64,000 bases of DNA from contig NZ_JBIGHX010000013.1 in assembly GCF_043555885.1 (NCBI RefSeq), positions 1 through 64,000 of the forward strand, given 5' to 3'. Both the position numbers and the translations under genes were made by a program. Below the pieces are notes generated by a model that was not told where the DNA came from, made no database searches, and saw nothing but the letters and a program-made list of their open reading frames with translations. Below are positions 1 to 10,233 of this stretch, piece after piece; position 1 is the stretch's first letter; each line of letters opens with the position of its first letter. The DNA comes from Pelomonas lactea. GTDB lineage: Bacteria > Pseudomonadota > Gammaproteobacteria > Burkholderiales > Burkholderiaceae_C.

Positions 1-127
1 CGCCACCGAACTTCTTGGACAGCACGGTCGCGATTGCAGCCGTCAGCGTGGTCTTGCCGTGGTCGACGTGACCGATCGTGCCCACGTTCACGTGCGGCTT
101 GGTCCGTTCAAACTTGCCTTTTGCCAT
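1..127 (-). CDS. tuf: Elongation factor Tu, N-terminal fragment (cut by window edge)
   Basis: Only the first 42 codons are in the window; the gene continues past the left edge. The translation begins MAKGKFERTKPHVNVGTIGH and carries the EF-Tu P-loop GHVDHGKT (about residues 19-26), which binds the GTP phosphates. EF-Tu delivers aminoacyl-tRNA to the ribosomal A site in the cytoplasm. The ATG at 127 is the usual EF-Tu start. It lies 120 bases downstream of fusA, in the standard rpsL-rpsG-fusA-tuf order of the str operon. Identification is certain from the sequence and the context; nothing can be said about the C-terminal domains. Confidence 0.97.
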   Translation of the reverse strand, partial: MAKGKFERTKPHVNVGTIGHVDHGKTTLTAAIATVLSKKFGG

Positions 128-176
128 TTCTATTCTCCGAAAAGAGCGGATCGCCAGTCTGTTGGTTTAGCGTTTC

Positions 177-225
177 CGTAGCACCCGTGGTTCCCGCCGA
201 CTGGCGAAGCGGGCGGGCCGCTACG
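177..225 (-). other. Hairpin in the fusA-tuf intergenic region
   Basis: Nested inverted repeats lie between fusA and tuf: CGTAGC (177-182) pairs with GCTACG (220-225), and CCCGCC (193-198) pairs with GGCGGG (212-217). There is no T-tract, so it is not a classical terminator. It may be an mRNA-stabilising or processing element that allows tuf to be expressed differently from fusA. This function is inference. Confidence 0.4.
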
Positions 226-247
226 AAGACGATTCTTTAGAAGCGGA

Positions 248-2353
<2,106 letters not shown>

Positions 2354-2374
2354 GGTTTGCTCCAGAAGGCAGGA

Positions 2375-2407
2375 GCCGCCAGCGGGTTGGTAGAAACCCG
2401 AGGCGGC
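2375..2407 (-). other. Hairpin in the rpsG-fusA intergenic region
   Basis: GCCGCC (2375-2380) pairs with GGCGGC (2402-2407), and inside it CGGGTT (2383-2388) pairs with AACCCG (2395-2400), giving a two-part stem of 12 pairs with a 6-base loop. No T-tract follows on the minus strand. It lies 15 bases downstream of rpsG within the operon, so a role in mRNA processing or stability is more likely than termination. Confidence 0.45.
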
Positions 2408-2422
2408 CGAAAGACGATGAGT

Positions 2423-2893
2423 TTAGAAGCGGAAGTGCGAGAACGCCTTGTTGGCTTCTGCCATGCGGTGAACTTCGTCGCGCTTCTTCATCGCGCCGCC
2501 GCGGCCTTCAGCGGCCTCCAGCAGTTCATTGGCCAGGCGTTGGGCCATCGACTTCTCACCGCGCTTGCGAGCGGATTCCTTCAACCAGCGCATGGCGAGA
2601 GCCATCCGGCGGACGGGGCGAACTTCCACGGGAACTTGGTAGTTCGCACCGCCGACACGGCGGGACTTCACTTCAACCATGGGCTTCACGTTGTTCAGGG
2701 CGACCATGAACACTTCCAGCGGGTCCTTGCCGATCTTCTTCTCGACCTGCTCCAGGGCACCGTAGATGATGCGCTCGGCAACAGCCTTCTTGCCCGATTC
2801 CATGATGACGTTCATGAACTTGGACAGATCGACGGAACCGAACTTGGGATCCGGCAGGATTTCGCGCTTGGGTACTTCGCGACGACGTGGCAT
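2423..2893 (-). CDS. rpsG: 30S ribosomal protein S7
   Basis: Primary binding protein of the 16S rRNA 3' major domain; it nucleates assembly of the 30S head and lies near the E site. The 156-residue length and the N-terminus MPRRREVPKREILPDPKFGS are typical for S7, and the conserved ALRWL-like helix appears as MALAMRWL. The start ATG at 2893 is preceded by a clear AAAAGGAAGAG ribosome-binding region. It follows rpsL after 156 bases and precedes fusA. In E. coli S7 represses its own operon by binding the rpsL-rpsG spacer. A similar control is possible here, but the binding structure was not established. Confidence 0.98.
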   Translation of the reverse strand: MPRRREVPKREILPDPKFGSVDLSKFMNVIMESGKKAVAERIIYGALEQVEKKIGKDPLEVFMVALNNVKPMVEVKSRRVGGANYQVPVEVRPVRRMALAMRWLKESARKRGEKSMAQRLANELLEAAEGRGGAMKKRDEVHRMAEANKAFSHFRF

Positions 2894-3049
2894 GGCACTC
2901 TTCCTTTTTCTTCAGTTGGAGACGGCTTGATTGCCTGACTCCGCTGGACAACCACCGACATCTGGGGTTTATCCACTTACTCGGTCCACTGTGAATCAGC
3001 GACCGCAACAACGCTGGGTCAGCTACAAAGCTGAGCCCGAACAGACGAT

Positions 3050-3424
3050 TTACTTCTTCGGACGCTTGGCACCGTACTTGGAACGGGCCTGCTTGCGGTC
3101 CTTGACGCCTTGCAGGTCAAGGGAGCCACGGACGATGTGGTAACGCACACCGGGCAGGTCCTTCACCCGGCCGCCGCGCACCAGCACGACGCTGTGCTCT
3201 TGCAGGTTGTGGCCTTCACCGCCGATGTAGGAGATGACCTCGAAACCGTTGGTCAGGCGCACCTTGGCGACCTTACGCAGAGCCGAGTTCGGCTTCTTCG
3301 GCGTGGTGGTGTAGACGCGGGTGCAGACACCGCGGCGCTGCGGGCAGTTCTGCATCGCAGGCGACTTGGACTTCGTGACTTCGGCTTCACGGCCTTGGCG
3401 CACGAGTTGATTGATGGTTGGCAT
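3050..3424 (-). CDS. rpsL: 30S ribosomal protein S12
   Basis: Decoding-centre protein of the small subunit that contributes to tRNA selection accuracy. The 124-residue protein begins MPTINQLVRQGREAEV and contains the invariant TPKKPNSALRK loop with lysines 43-44 and the KDLPGVRYH segment with Lys88 and Pro91. These are the positions where streptomycin-resistance substitutions arise in other bacteria, and here they carry the wild-type residues. It is the first gene of the str operon. The upstream 150 bases separate it from the accessory block and contain a good sigma-70-like promoter. Confidence 0.98.
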   Translation of the reverse strand: MPTINQLVRQGREAEVTKSKSPAMQNCPQRRGVCTRVYTTTPKKPNSALRKVAKVRLTNGFEVISYIGGEGHNLQEHSVVLVRGGRVKDLPGVRYHIVRGSLDLQGVKDRKQARSKYGAKRPKK

Positions 3425-3509
3425 AAAACGACTTGTTCCCGTTTGAAGTCAGTGAACTTCGCTTTTCAGGCGCGCAGCAATGCAGCGCCCAAAAGGCGAA
3501 GAGCCGGCG

Positions 3510-3539
3510 ATTGTAGGCTGCGCAGGTCCAAACGGGCAA
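3510..3539 (-). promoter_or_regulatory. Candidate sigma-70 promoter of the str operon
   Basis: On the minus strand, TTGCCC (3534-3539) and TACAAT (3510-3515) are separated by 18 bases. This matches four and five positions of the -35 and -10 consensus. Transcription would begin near 3503, about 80 bases before the rpsL start. The placement, just after the end of the T6SS block, fits an independent promoter for rpsL-rpsG-fusA-tuf. Confidence 0.65.
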
Positions 3540-3574
3540 GCCCTGGGCTTTTCGGTCGGCTGGCGCGGCCGGGC

Positions 3575-4012
3575 TCAGCCGGGCAGGGCTACCGCCGGAG
3601 CGACCCAGCGAGCGGGGCTGACGATGGTCAGCCCCATGGGCCGCGCGCGCCGGGCCAGCGCCAGCACGGCACGGTCTCGGGAGAACAGATAGGTTGCGCC
3701 GATGGCCAGCGCGAGGTCGATGAAGCGCTGGTCGTCCCGGTCCCGGCAGACCAGGCCGTGCGGCGGCAGCCGTGGCGTGTCGACCACGCGGCAGCGCGCG
3801 GCGATGGCGGCATCGATGGCGGCGACGTCGGGCTGGTAGCGCGCCAGCGCGTCGCGGCCCAGCACGTGGCGCAGCTCGTCGAGCCCGCCGGGCTCGGCCA
3901 CCCATTCCAGCGCGCCTTCGCGGATCTGGGTGGCCAGCGGCTGGATGGCGGGGTCGTCGAACAGCAGCCAGTCGAGCACGATCTGCGTGTCCAGCACGGC
4001 GCGCGCCGTCAT
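3575..4012 (-). CDS. PIN-domain ribonuclease-like protein coupled to the T6SS kinase gene
   Basis: A 145-residue single-domain protein resembling the PIN_3/COG1569 family, usually annotated as the toxin part of toxin-antitoxin pairs. PIN nucleases cleave RNA with a cluster of acidic residues that hold Mg2+. Visible candidates are Asp8 (AVLDTQIVL), Glu46 (GLDELRHVL), Asp91/93/94 (CRDRDDQRFIDLA) and Asp112 (FSRDRAVL), which is the expected spacing. The ATG at 4012 overlaps the ppkA stop as ATGA, so translation is probably coupled to the kinase. No antitoxin-like small gene lies next to it: downstream is the rpsL promoter. It may be a standalone RNase or may have acquired a T6SS-linked role. Family assignment is fairly firm; function is unknown. 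Confidence 0.8.
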   Translation of the reverse strand: MTARAVLDTQIVLDWLLFDDPAIQPLATQIREGALEWVAEPGGLDELRHVLGRDALARYQPDVAAIDAAIAARCRVVDTPRLPPHGLVCRDRDDQRFIDLALAIGATYLFSRDRAVLALARRARPMGLTIVSPARWVAPAVALPG

Positions 4013-5952
4013 GACGTCACCACCTGGGTCTCGAACCAGAGCGCCCCGTAGGAGTCGCGGCAGTCGCCGCTGCGGCACAGCGGCGCGCCGATGATGGCGG
4101 CGCTGGTGTCGCCGGTGATGGGCAGCCAGCCGTAGTTCTTGGCGCTGTGCTGGCCGAAGCGGGAGAAATCGCGCGGGTAGCGCGACAGCAGCAGCAGGAA
4201 CGACCAGGTGCCGGCCGGCGCGGACGGCGCCAGCGCCACGCCCTTGGGCATGTCGATCTTCTGCCCGGCCTTGACCTGGTTGGACTCGAAGCCGTAGCTC
4301 GGGAAGATCAGGTTCAGCGCGCCCTCCTGGTCGAGGAACAGCAGGTAGGCGTAGGACTCGGTGCTGGGCGTGAAGCTGAAGGTCAGGCTGTCGCGGTCGA
4401 CGACCAGCCGGGGGCTGGACAGCTGCAGCTGGGCCGTGACGGCCGGGTCGCGCTGTTCGTAGATCTCGCGCAGGCGCGCGGCCAGCGCGTCGCGCGGACT
4501 GGCGGCGGGCGCGGGGGCCTGCGCCGGCACGGGCGCCGGCGCCGCGGCTGCCGGCGGCAGCGCGGCCGAGGCGGCCAGGTCGGGGGCGGCGTCGCTGCGC
4601 CGCGCGCGGCTGGGCGACAGCACGGCGTACAGGCCGCCGCCCACCGCGGCCAGGCCGGCCACGCCGGCGGCGGCCACCCACAGGCGCCGGCCGGAGGCAC
4701 CGGCGGGCGCCGGCAGCACGGCCGGGGCGGGTTGCGGCGCCGCGGCCGGCCGGGCGCCAGCAGCGGGCGGCGGTGCGGACCGGGCGGCGGAGGCCGTCGG
4801 CGCGGGCGCCGGCACACCGCCGTCCAGCCCGATCTGGCGCCGGAACTCGTCGATGTTCTGCGTGCGGTCCTCGGGCCTGACGCTCAGGCCGGCCATGACG
4901 GCCTGCAGCAGCCGCTGGCTGTGGCGCCCGGCCGGCAGCGAGGCCATGGACGTCAGCGGCACCAGCGTGTCGTTGAGCATGCGGCCCACGGCCGGCGGCG
5001 GCGTCTTGCCGGCGATGGCGTAGTACAGCACCGCGCACAGCGCGTAGATGTCGGTCCACGGGCCCTGGCGCATGTCGGGCACTTCGGCGTACTGCTCCAG
5101 CGGCGCGTAGCCGGGCTTCAGGATGACCGTCAGCGCCTGGGTCATGTCGCCGATGACACGCCGCGCGGCGCCGAAGTCCAGCAGCAGCGGCCGCCCGCTG
5201 CCGGCCAGCAGCATGATGTTGTCGGGCGCGATGTCGCGGTGGTACCACTGCTCGCCGTGCACGACGCGCAGCGCCTCGGTCAGCGGGTCCAGCATGGCCA
5301 TCAGCCAGGCCTCGCTGGGCAGGCCGTTGGCCATCAGCTCGTCCTTGAGCGTGCGGCCCTCGTAGAACGGCATGGCCATGTAGGCGGTGCCGTGCGCCTC
5401 CCAGTAGCGGTAGACCTTGACCAGCGATGGGTGGTCGAACTGCGCCAGCGTCTTGGCTTCCTTGATGAAGCTCTTCAGGCCCAGCTCGAAGGTCTCACGG
5501 TAGCGCTCGGACTTGACGTAGACCTGGGTGCTGCTGCCGGCCCGCGAAGCCAGCGACGAGGGCATGTATTCCTTGACCGCGACGCGCCGCTCCAGCATGG
5601 AGTCCCAGGCCAGGTAGACGATGCCGAAGCCGCCCTCCCCCAGCACGCGCTGCAGCTCGAACTCGCCCAGCCGCGTGCCCGGCGGCAACGCATTGCCACC
5701 GGCGCCGCTGGGCAGCGTCGCGGCGGGTGCGGGCGCCTGCACAGGCGGTGGTGGTGGCGGAGGCGGAGGCGGCGGAGGTGTACTGGCACGCGGCTCGAAG
5801 ACCGTGCGGTCGTCGCGCGGCTCGTAGACGGTGCGGTCCTCGCGCGGCTCCAGCCGGGTGGCGTCGGCGGCGGCGGGCAGGTGCGGGCGGCCGCCCGGCA
5901 CGATGCGGGTCTTGTCTTCTTCGTCGGGCGACAAGGGGTCGGCGGGGGTCAT
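4009..5952 (-). CDS. ppkA: T6SS serine/threonine kinase PpkA, with DUF4384-like C-terminus
   Basis: Hanks-type kinase of the T6SS threonine-phosphorylation pathway, 647 residues. An N-terminal segment (1-58) contains four T-x-x-x-P elements at Thr15, Thr32, Thr41 and Thr50, followed by a run of 12 prolines (59-70). The kinase domain (about 96-370) has a Gly loop GEGGFG (105-110), Lys127, Glu165, HRD (238-240) with Asn245, and DFG (259-261), so it should be active. A proline/alanine linker, one membrane segment (LWVAAAGVAGLAAVGGGLY) and a C-terminal domain resembling DUF4384, likely periplasmic, follow. ATG 5952 overlaps the tagF stop; longer upstream starts would lie inside tagF. PpkA normally phosphorylates an FHA protein or TssL and is opposed by PppA, whose gene is 7.8 kb away. 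Confidence 0.93.
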   Translation of the reverse strand: MTPADPLSPDEEDKTRIVPGGRPHLPAAADATRLEPREDRTVYEPRDDRTVFEPRASTPPPPPPPPPPPPVQAPAPAATLPSGAGGNALPPGTRLGEFELQRVLGEGGFGIVYLAWDSMLERRVAVKEYMPSSLASRAGSSTQVYVKSERYRETFELGLKSFIKEAKTLAQFDHPSLVKVYRYWEAHGTAYMAMPFYEGRTLKDELMANGLPSEAWLMAMLDPLTEALRVVHGEQWYHRDIAPDNIMLLAGSGRPLLLDFGAARRVIGDMTQALTVILKPGYAPLEQYAEVPDMRQGPWTDIYALCAVLYYAIAGKTPPPAVGRMLNDTLVPLTSMASLPAGRHSQRLLQAVMAGLSVRPEDRTQNIDEFRRQIGLDGGVPAPAPTASAARSAPPPAAGARPAAAPQPAPAVLPAPAGASGRRLWVAAAGVAGLAAVGGGLYAVLSPSRARRSDAAPDLAASAALPPAAAAPAPVPAQAPAPAASPRDALAARLREIYEQRDPAVTAQLQLSSPRLVVDRDSLTFSFTPSTESYAYLLFLDQEGALNLIFPSYGFESNQVKAGQKIDMPKGVALAPSAPAGTWSFLLLLSRYPRDFSRFGQHSAKNYGWLPITGDTSAAIIGAPLCRSGDCRDSYGALWFETQVVTS

Positions 5953-6668
5953 TGCCCGGAGCTTAACGGCAGGTCGGCCGCGGCCAGCCCCTGCAGGCCG
6001 AACAGCCGGCCCGGCAGGTCGTCGCCCAGCACGCCCGGCGTGCTCAGCAGGCAGGGCCGCCAGGCCTCGGTGTGCGACCACCAGAACGCCTGCCCGGCCT
6101 GCTGCGCCAGCCAGGCCCGCCGCGCGAGCGCGTCCAGGCCCGTCACGAGGTCGGCCGCCGGCCAGTCGGCGGCGAGATCGCCCTCGACGGCCGCCACTTC
6201 AGGCACGACGGGCCAGGCGGCCAGCGGCACCTCGGCCAGCGCCGCCTGCAGCGCGTCGGGCTGCCATTCCTCGTCCAGCGCCTGGAAGCCCAGCGCCTCC
6301 AGCGCGGCCAGCCGCTCCAGCAGCTCGCCCAGCGGCTGCGCCGGCAGGCTGCCCGGCGGCAGGCCCACGGCCAGCAGCAGCGGGAAGTAGCGCCCCACGG
6401 CGTCGACCGACGGCAGCAGCACGCCGGCGCAGTCCTGCCCGGCCAGTGCGCCGGGGCCGCTGCCGGCGGGCCAGACGAAGCGCCAGGCCGGGCTGTCCAG
6501 GTAGGCCTGCAGCCAGCCGGCGGCGTCGTCGGCGCGGCGCCGGGCCAGCCACTGGCTCAGGGCCTCGTCGAAGGCGGCCTGCACGTCGGGCGGCAGGCCG
6601 CGGCCGACGAAATCGGCCTGGGCCGGCAGCTTGCCGAAGAAGCCCAGCCAGCGCGCCGGCGTCGTCAT
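5949..6668 (-). CDS. tagF: T6SS-associated protein TagF (ImpM family)
   Basis: 239-residue TagF/ImpM homologue, recognised by the start WLGFFGKLPAQADFVGRGLP, which is the family signature. In Pseudomonas aeruginosa TagF is a post-translational repressor of the H1 T6SS and, in several species, acts through the FHA protein. It is cytoplasmic, with no signal peptide or membrane segment. I chose ATG 6668 because the alternative at 6689 would overlap tssM by 11 bases and adds residues outside the family signature. The gene follows tssM by 10 bases and overlaps ppkA by 4, so the membrane-complex and regulatory genes form one transcription unit. Confidence 0.93.
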   Translation of the reverse strand: MTTPARWLGFFGKLPAQADFVGRGLPPDVQAAFDEALSQWLARRRADDAAGWLQAYLDSPAWRFVWPAGSGPGALAGQDCAGVLLPSVDAVGRYFPLLLAVGLPPGSLPAQPLGELLERLAALEALGFQALDEEWQPDALQAALAEVPLAAWPVVPEVAAVEGDLAADWPAADLVTGLDALARRAWLAQQAGQAFWWSHTEAWRPCLLSTPGVLGDDLPGRLFGLQGLAAADLPLSSGQ

Positions 6669-6678
6669 GCGGCCACCG

Positions 6679-9600
6679 TCACAGCGCACCGGGGCAGCGG
6701 AACTGCTGCATCTCGCGCAGGCGGAAAGGGTTGAAGACGGTGCTGGCCGTCACCTCGAAGCGGGCGCGCTTGCCGTCCAGGTTCACGGTGACCGAGAACT
6801 TCTCGGGCTGCGCGCCGGGCTGCACCTCGAAGCGGTCGAACATGCGGAACAGCGCCCACGGCCCCTCGAAGCTGGCCACCGCGCCGCCCAGGCTGAGCTT
6901 GAGCGTGGACGCCACGCGGCTGCTGGGCCAGCTCAGCGGCGCCGAGCTGCCGGCGCCGGCAAAGCGGCTGACCTGGCCGTCCCAGTCCAGCGTCACCTCC
7001 TTGACGCCGTCCGACACCTCCGCGAGGCGCATGTCCAGCCGGAAGCCGGGCGTCTTACCGCCGCTGCGGAAGAACACCTCGCGGATGCGCGCCGCACGCT
7101 GGAAGTCGGCCAGCGCCGCGGCGGCGGCCGGCTTGGCGCCGTCGGACAGCGGGCGGTAGCTCCACGGCGTGGTGCCGGTGTCCACCAGCGCGGCCAGGCG
7201 GCGGTCGAAGAACTCCTGCAGCTGCCCGCCCTGGCCGAACAGCTGGGCGAAGTCCTCCACCGGCACGTCGCCCTGGGCGCCGGCCGCGAACGGGTAGCGG
7301 CCGGCCACGCTGCGCTGGCAGAACTCGGTGATGGGCTTGAGGTCGCTGGTCAGCGTCTGGCGCTCGGCGTTGCGGCTCTGCGCCACGCCGGCGTCGGCCA
7401 GCGCCTCCAGCATGGAGCGGATGGGCTCGGGGTTGAGCCCGGCCTCGGCCTTGAGCCGCTCGGCCGTGCCGGTGGGCGGCGGCGGCGACTTGCTCTTCTG
7501 CGCAGCCTCCACGGCGGCCAGCTGCACATAGACCTCGTTGAACTTCTTCTGCACCTCGTCCAGCGGCGGCGGCGTGCCCTCGACGAGGCGGCGCAGCGGC
7601 GCGAAGTGGTCGTCGACGAACTGCTCGGGCTTGGCCGTCGGGCCGCTGGGCGCGGCGTCGCCGGCGCCGATCAGCGCGGCGATCTCCTTCTTGGCGCTGG
7701 CGGCCTTCTCGTCGATCTTCTGCGCCAGGCTGGCCGCCGGGCCGCCGGAGTCGACCAGCGAGGTCTCCTTGGCGGCCGCGCGCACGTAGCGCATCAGCGG
7801 CGAGTCCGGCGCCGCCAGCGTGCGCGCGATCTGCACGTTGCGCTCCAGCCCGCCCATGCGCACCAGGCGCACGTCGGCCAGGTAGGCGTCCCAGACCTTG
7901 ATGTAGTCCTCCAGGTAGAGCCGGCGCACGGCCTGCGACACGGCGTCCTGCCCGCCCACGCCGCCTGGCAAGGCCAGCCGCGAGCGCTCCGGCGGCAGGC
8001 CCAGCACCCAGACCTCCTCGGCCTGCAGCTGCGTGCCGGCGCGGGCCAGCGCGGCCTTGAAGCCCTTGTGATAGCCGTCGCGGGTGAACAGCCCCGGCAC
8101 GCCCTTGGTCAGCGGCTCGCCGCTGGCGCGCTCGAACACCTGGGCGGCCGTGGAGCCGGCCGCGCTGACGACGCTGAAGTCGGGGATGTCCGCGCCCATG
8201 CGCTGGCGCTTGAGGCGGCCGTACAGGCGCACCTCGGTCGGGATCTGCGCCAGCATGTCGCGCACCGAGCCCACCAGCGCCGCGTCGCTGGCGGGCGGCT
8301 GCAGCGGCGCGCCCAGCGCCAGCAGCGCGTCCAGATGCGCCTCCAGCTGCTGGCGCTGCTCGGCGGACAGCTGGCGGCCCTGGTTCTGCTCCCAGTCCAG
8401 CGCGATCCAGGCCTTCAGCGTGTCGGCGTCGAAGCGCTGCGGCGTGCGCAGCACCAGGTAGGCCTTGAGCGCCTCGTAGGCGAACTCCAGGTTGCTGCGG
8501 CTGGCGCTGCGCAGCAGCTCGTCGGTGCGCTGCGCCACGCGGGGCAGCAGCGCGTTCTGCAGCACGCGCTCGTAGGCGATGCGGGCGCCGGCGTCCAGCT
8601 TGTCGCCCTGGTACAGGCCCAGGCCGTGGCTCAGCGGCGGGTCCCGCAGCGACCAGCCCTGCGGCTGGGCCGCGTCGCGCAGCGCGTTGAGCGCATTCAG
8701 CAACCCGCCCAGGTCGGCACTGCCGGGCGGCGGCACGGCGGCCAGCGCCTGGCGCAGCGCCGGCAGCTTGTCGTCCACTGCCAGCGCGTAGCTCTTGTTG
8801 CGCAGCGCGCTGACGGTCCAGCCGGCCACCAGGCCCACGCCCACCAGCCCCAGCGCCGCGAAGCTGCCGGTGCGCAGCAGGCGCCGGGTGGCCTCGGCAC
8901 GGCGGTTCAGGCCGGCAAGGCCCGCCTCGGCAAACACCACGTCGCGCAGCACGCGCAGCAGGAAGAAGCTCTTGGGCGTGCCGGCCAGCGCCGGCAGCGG
9001 GCGCTCCACGCCGTAGCTGCGCGCCAGCGCACCCATGACGCGGTCGATGGGCGTGCCCTCCTGCGTGCCGCTGGCGAAATAGACACCGCGCAGCAGCATG
9101 CGCTCCTCGAAGCCGCCGCCGCCGTCGAACACCTGGCCCAGCGTCTCCATCAACAGGCTGCGCACGCCGTCGAACTGCTGCGGGAACGCGAAGATGGCCG
9201 CGCGCCGCAGCGGCTGCGCTTCGGTCTGCATGACCGGCACGACCTGCGCCTGCAGCCGCTGCGTCAGCGCGCCGATGCCGGCGTTGACGGCGCTCAGCGC
9301 CGCGGCCACCTTGGCCTGTGGGTCCAGGTCCACCGTGAAGCCCAGCGCCTGCTCGCGCTCGTCGCGGCCCAGCTGGCCGAAGGTCTCGTTGAAGCCGGCG
9401 ATCAGGTCGGCCTTGGTGACCAGCACGTACACCGGCAGCCGCAGGCCCAGCTGCTCGTTGAGCTCCTGCAGCCGCGCGCGCAGGTGGGCGGCATGGGCGG
9501 CGCGGGCGGCCTCGTTGCGCTGCAGCAGCTCAGGCACGCTGAGCGTCAGCAGCACGCCGTTGAGCGGCCGGCGCGGCCGGTGGCGGCGCAGCAGCTTCAG

Positions 9601-10218
9601 GAAGTTCAGCCAGCCGGCGGCGTCCGCGGCCGCGTCGGACTGCTGCGTCGTGTAGCGGCCCGCGGTGTCGATGAGCACGGCCTGCTCGGTGAACCACCAG
9701 TCGCAGTTGCGCGTGCCGCCCACGCCCTGCACCGCGCCCTGCCCCAGCTTGGCGGCGAGCGGGAACGTCAGGCCGGAATGCTGCAGCGCCGTCGTCTTGC
9801 CCGAGCCAGGTGCGCCGATGAACATGTACCAGGGCAGGTCGTAGACCGACTGCCCGCGGTCCAGCCAGCTGCGGCCCGGGCGCTGGCGCAGCAGCTTGAG
9901 GGCCTCCTCGAAGCGCTGCTTCAGCACCGCCAGCTCGGCGGCGTCGGCGGCCGGCGTGGCGGCGGGCGCGGCCGGCTCCTGGGCGGCGGCCAGCGCGCGC
10001 TCGGCCTTGCGGGCCTGCCAGGCGCGCCAGCCCTCACGGCCGGCGAAGAAGGCGACGACGCCGAGGATGAGCAGCAGCCGCAGCCACGCGGGCGCCAGCG
10101 GCCGGACGTCGGCGATGGCCACCAGCGGGCCTATCCACCAGATGACGGCGCTCAGGCACAGCAGGCCCAGCACCATCAGCGTGAGGCGATGTCGGAAGAA
10201 CCGGATCAGGGGTTGCAT
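6679..10218 (-). CDS. tssM: T6SS membrane complex protein TssM (IcmF)
   Basis: Large inner-membrane ATPase-like subunit that links TssL to the outer-membrane side of the trans-envelope channel. The 1179-residue product has two N-terminal membrane segments (about residues 12-35 and 45-60), a Walker A motif GAPGSGKT (135-142) in the cytoplasmic domain, a third membrane segment near 451-470, and a long periplasmic C-terminal region. A TTG codon one position earlier is possible, but ATG 10218 has the ribosome-binding sequence GAGAGG 7 bases upstream. It lies 15 bases after tssL. The intact Walker A suggests nucleotide binding, although in some systems this site is dispensable. Confidence 0.97.
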   Translation of the reverse strand: MQPLIRFFRHRLTLMVLGLLCLSAVIWWIGPLVAIADVRPLAPAWLRLLLILGVVAFFAGREGWRAWQARKAERALAAAQEPAAPAATPAADAAELAVLKQRFEEALKLLRQRPGRSWLDRGQSVYDLPWYMFIGAPGSGKTTALQHSGLTFPLAAKLGQGAVQGVGGTRNCDWWFTEQAVLIDTAGRYTTQQSDAAADAAGWLNFLKLLRRHRPRRPLNGVLLTLSVPELLQRNEAARAAHAAHLRARLQELNEQLGLRLPVYVLVTKADLIAGFNETFGQLGRDEREQALGFTVDLDPQAKVAAALSAVNAGIGALTQRLQAQVVPVMQTEAQPLRRAAIFAFPQQFDGVRSLLMETLGQVFDGGGGFEERMLLRGVYFASGTQEGTPIDRVMGALARSYGVERPLPALAGTPKSFFLLRVLRDVVFAEAGLAGLNRRAEATRRLLRTGSFAALGLVGVGLVAGWTVSALRNKSYALAVDDKLPALRQALAAVPPPGSADLGGLLNALNALRDAAQPQGWSLRDPPLSHGLGLYQGDKLDAGARIAYERVLQNALLPRVAQRTDELLRSASRSNLEFAYEALKAYLVLRTPQRFDADTLKAWIALDWEQNQGRQLSAEQRQQLEAHLDALLALGAPLQPPASDAALVGSVRDMLAQIPTEVRLYGRLKRQRMGADIPDFSVVSAAGSTAAQVFERASGEPLTKGVPGLFTRDGYHKGFKAALARAGTQLQAEEVWVLGLPPERSRLALPGGVGGQDAVSQAVRRLYLEDYIKVWDAYLADVRLVRMGGLERNVQIARTLAAPDSPLMRYVRAAAKETSLVDSGGPAASLAQKIDEKAASAKKEIAALIGAGDAAPSGPTAKPEQFVDDHFAPLRRLVEGTPPPLDEVQKKFNEVYVQLAAVEAAQKSKSPPPPTGTAERLKAEAGLNPEPIRSMLEALADAGVAQSRNAERQTLTSDLKPITEFCQRSVAGRYPFAAGAQGDVPVEDFAQLFGQGGQLQEFFDRRLAALVDTGTTPWSYRPLSDGAKPAAAAALADFQRAARIREVFFRSGGKTPGFRLDMRLAEVSDGVKEVTLDWDGQVSRFAGAGSSAPLSWPSSRVASTLKLSLGGAVASFEGPWALFRMFDRFEVQPGAQPEKFSVTVNLDGKRARFEVTASTVFNPFRLREMQQFRCPGAL

Positions 10219-10233
10219 CAAAAACCTCTCAGC

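Noticed and set aside
34..240. A 68-residue plus-strand open frame over the tuf start
   Set aside because: Overlaps tuf and the intergenic hairpin; no ribosome-binding site and no similarity recognised.
4012..5248. Upstream extension of the PIN frame
   Set aside because: The frame is open through the kinase gene, but it is Arg/Ala-rich and lacks a domain. The ATG at 4012 gives the exact PIN start.
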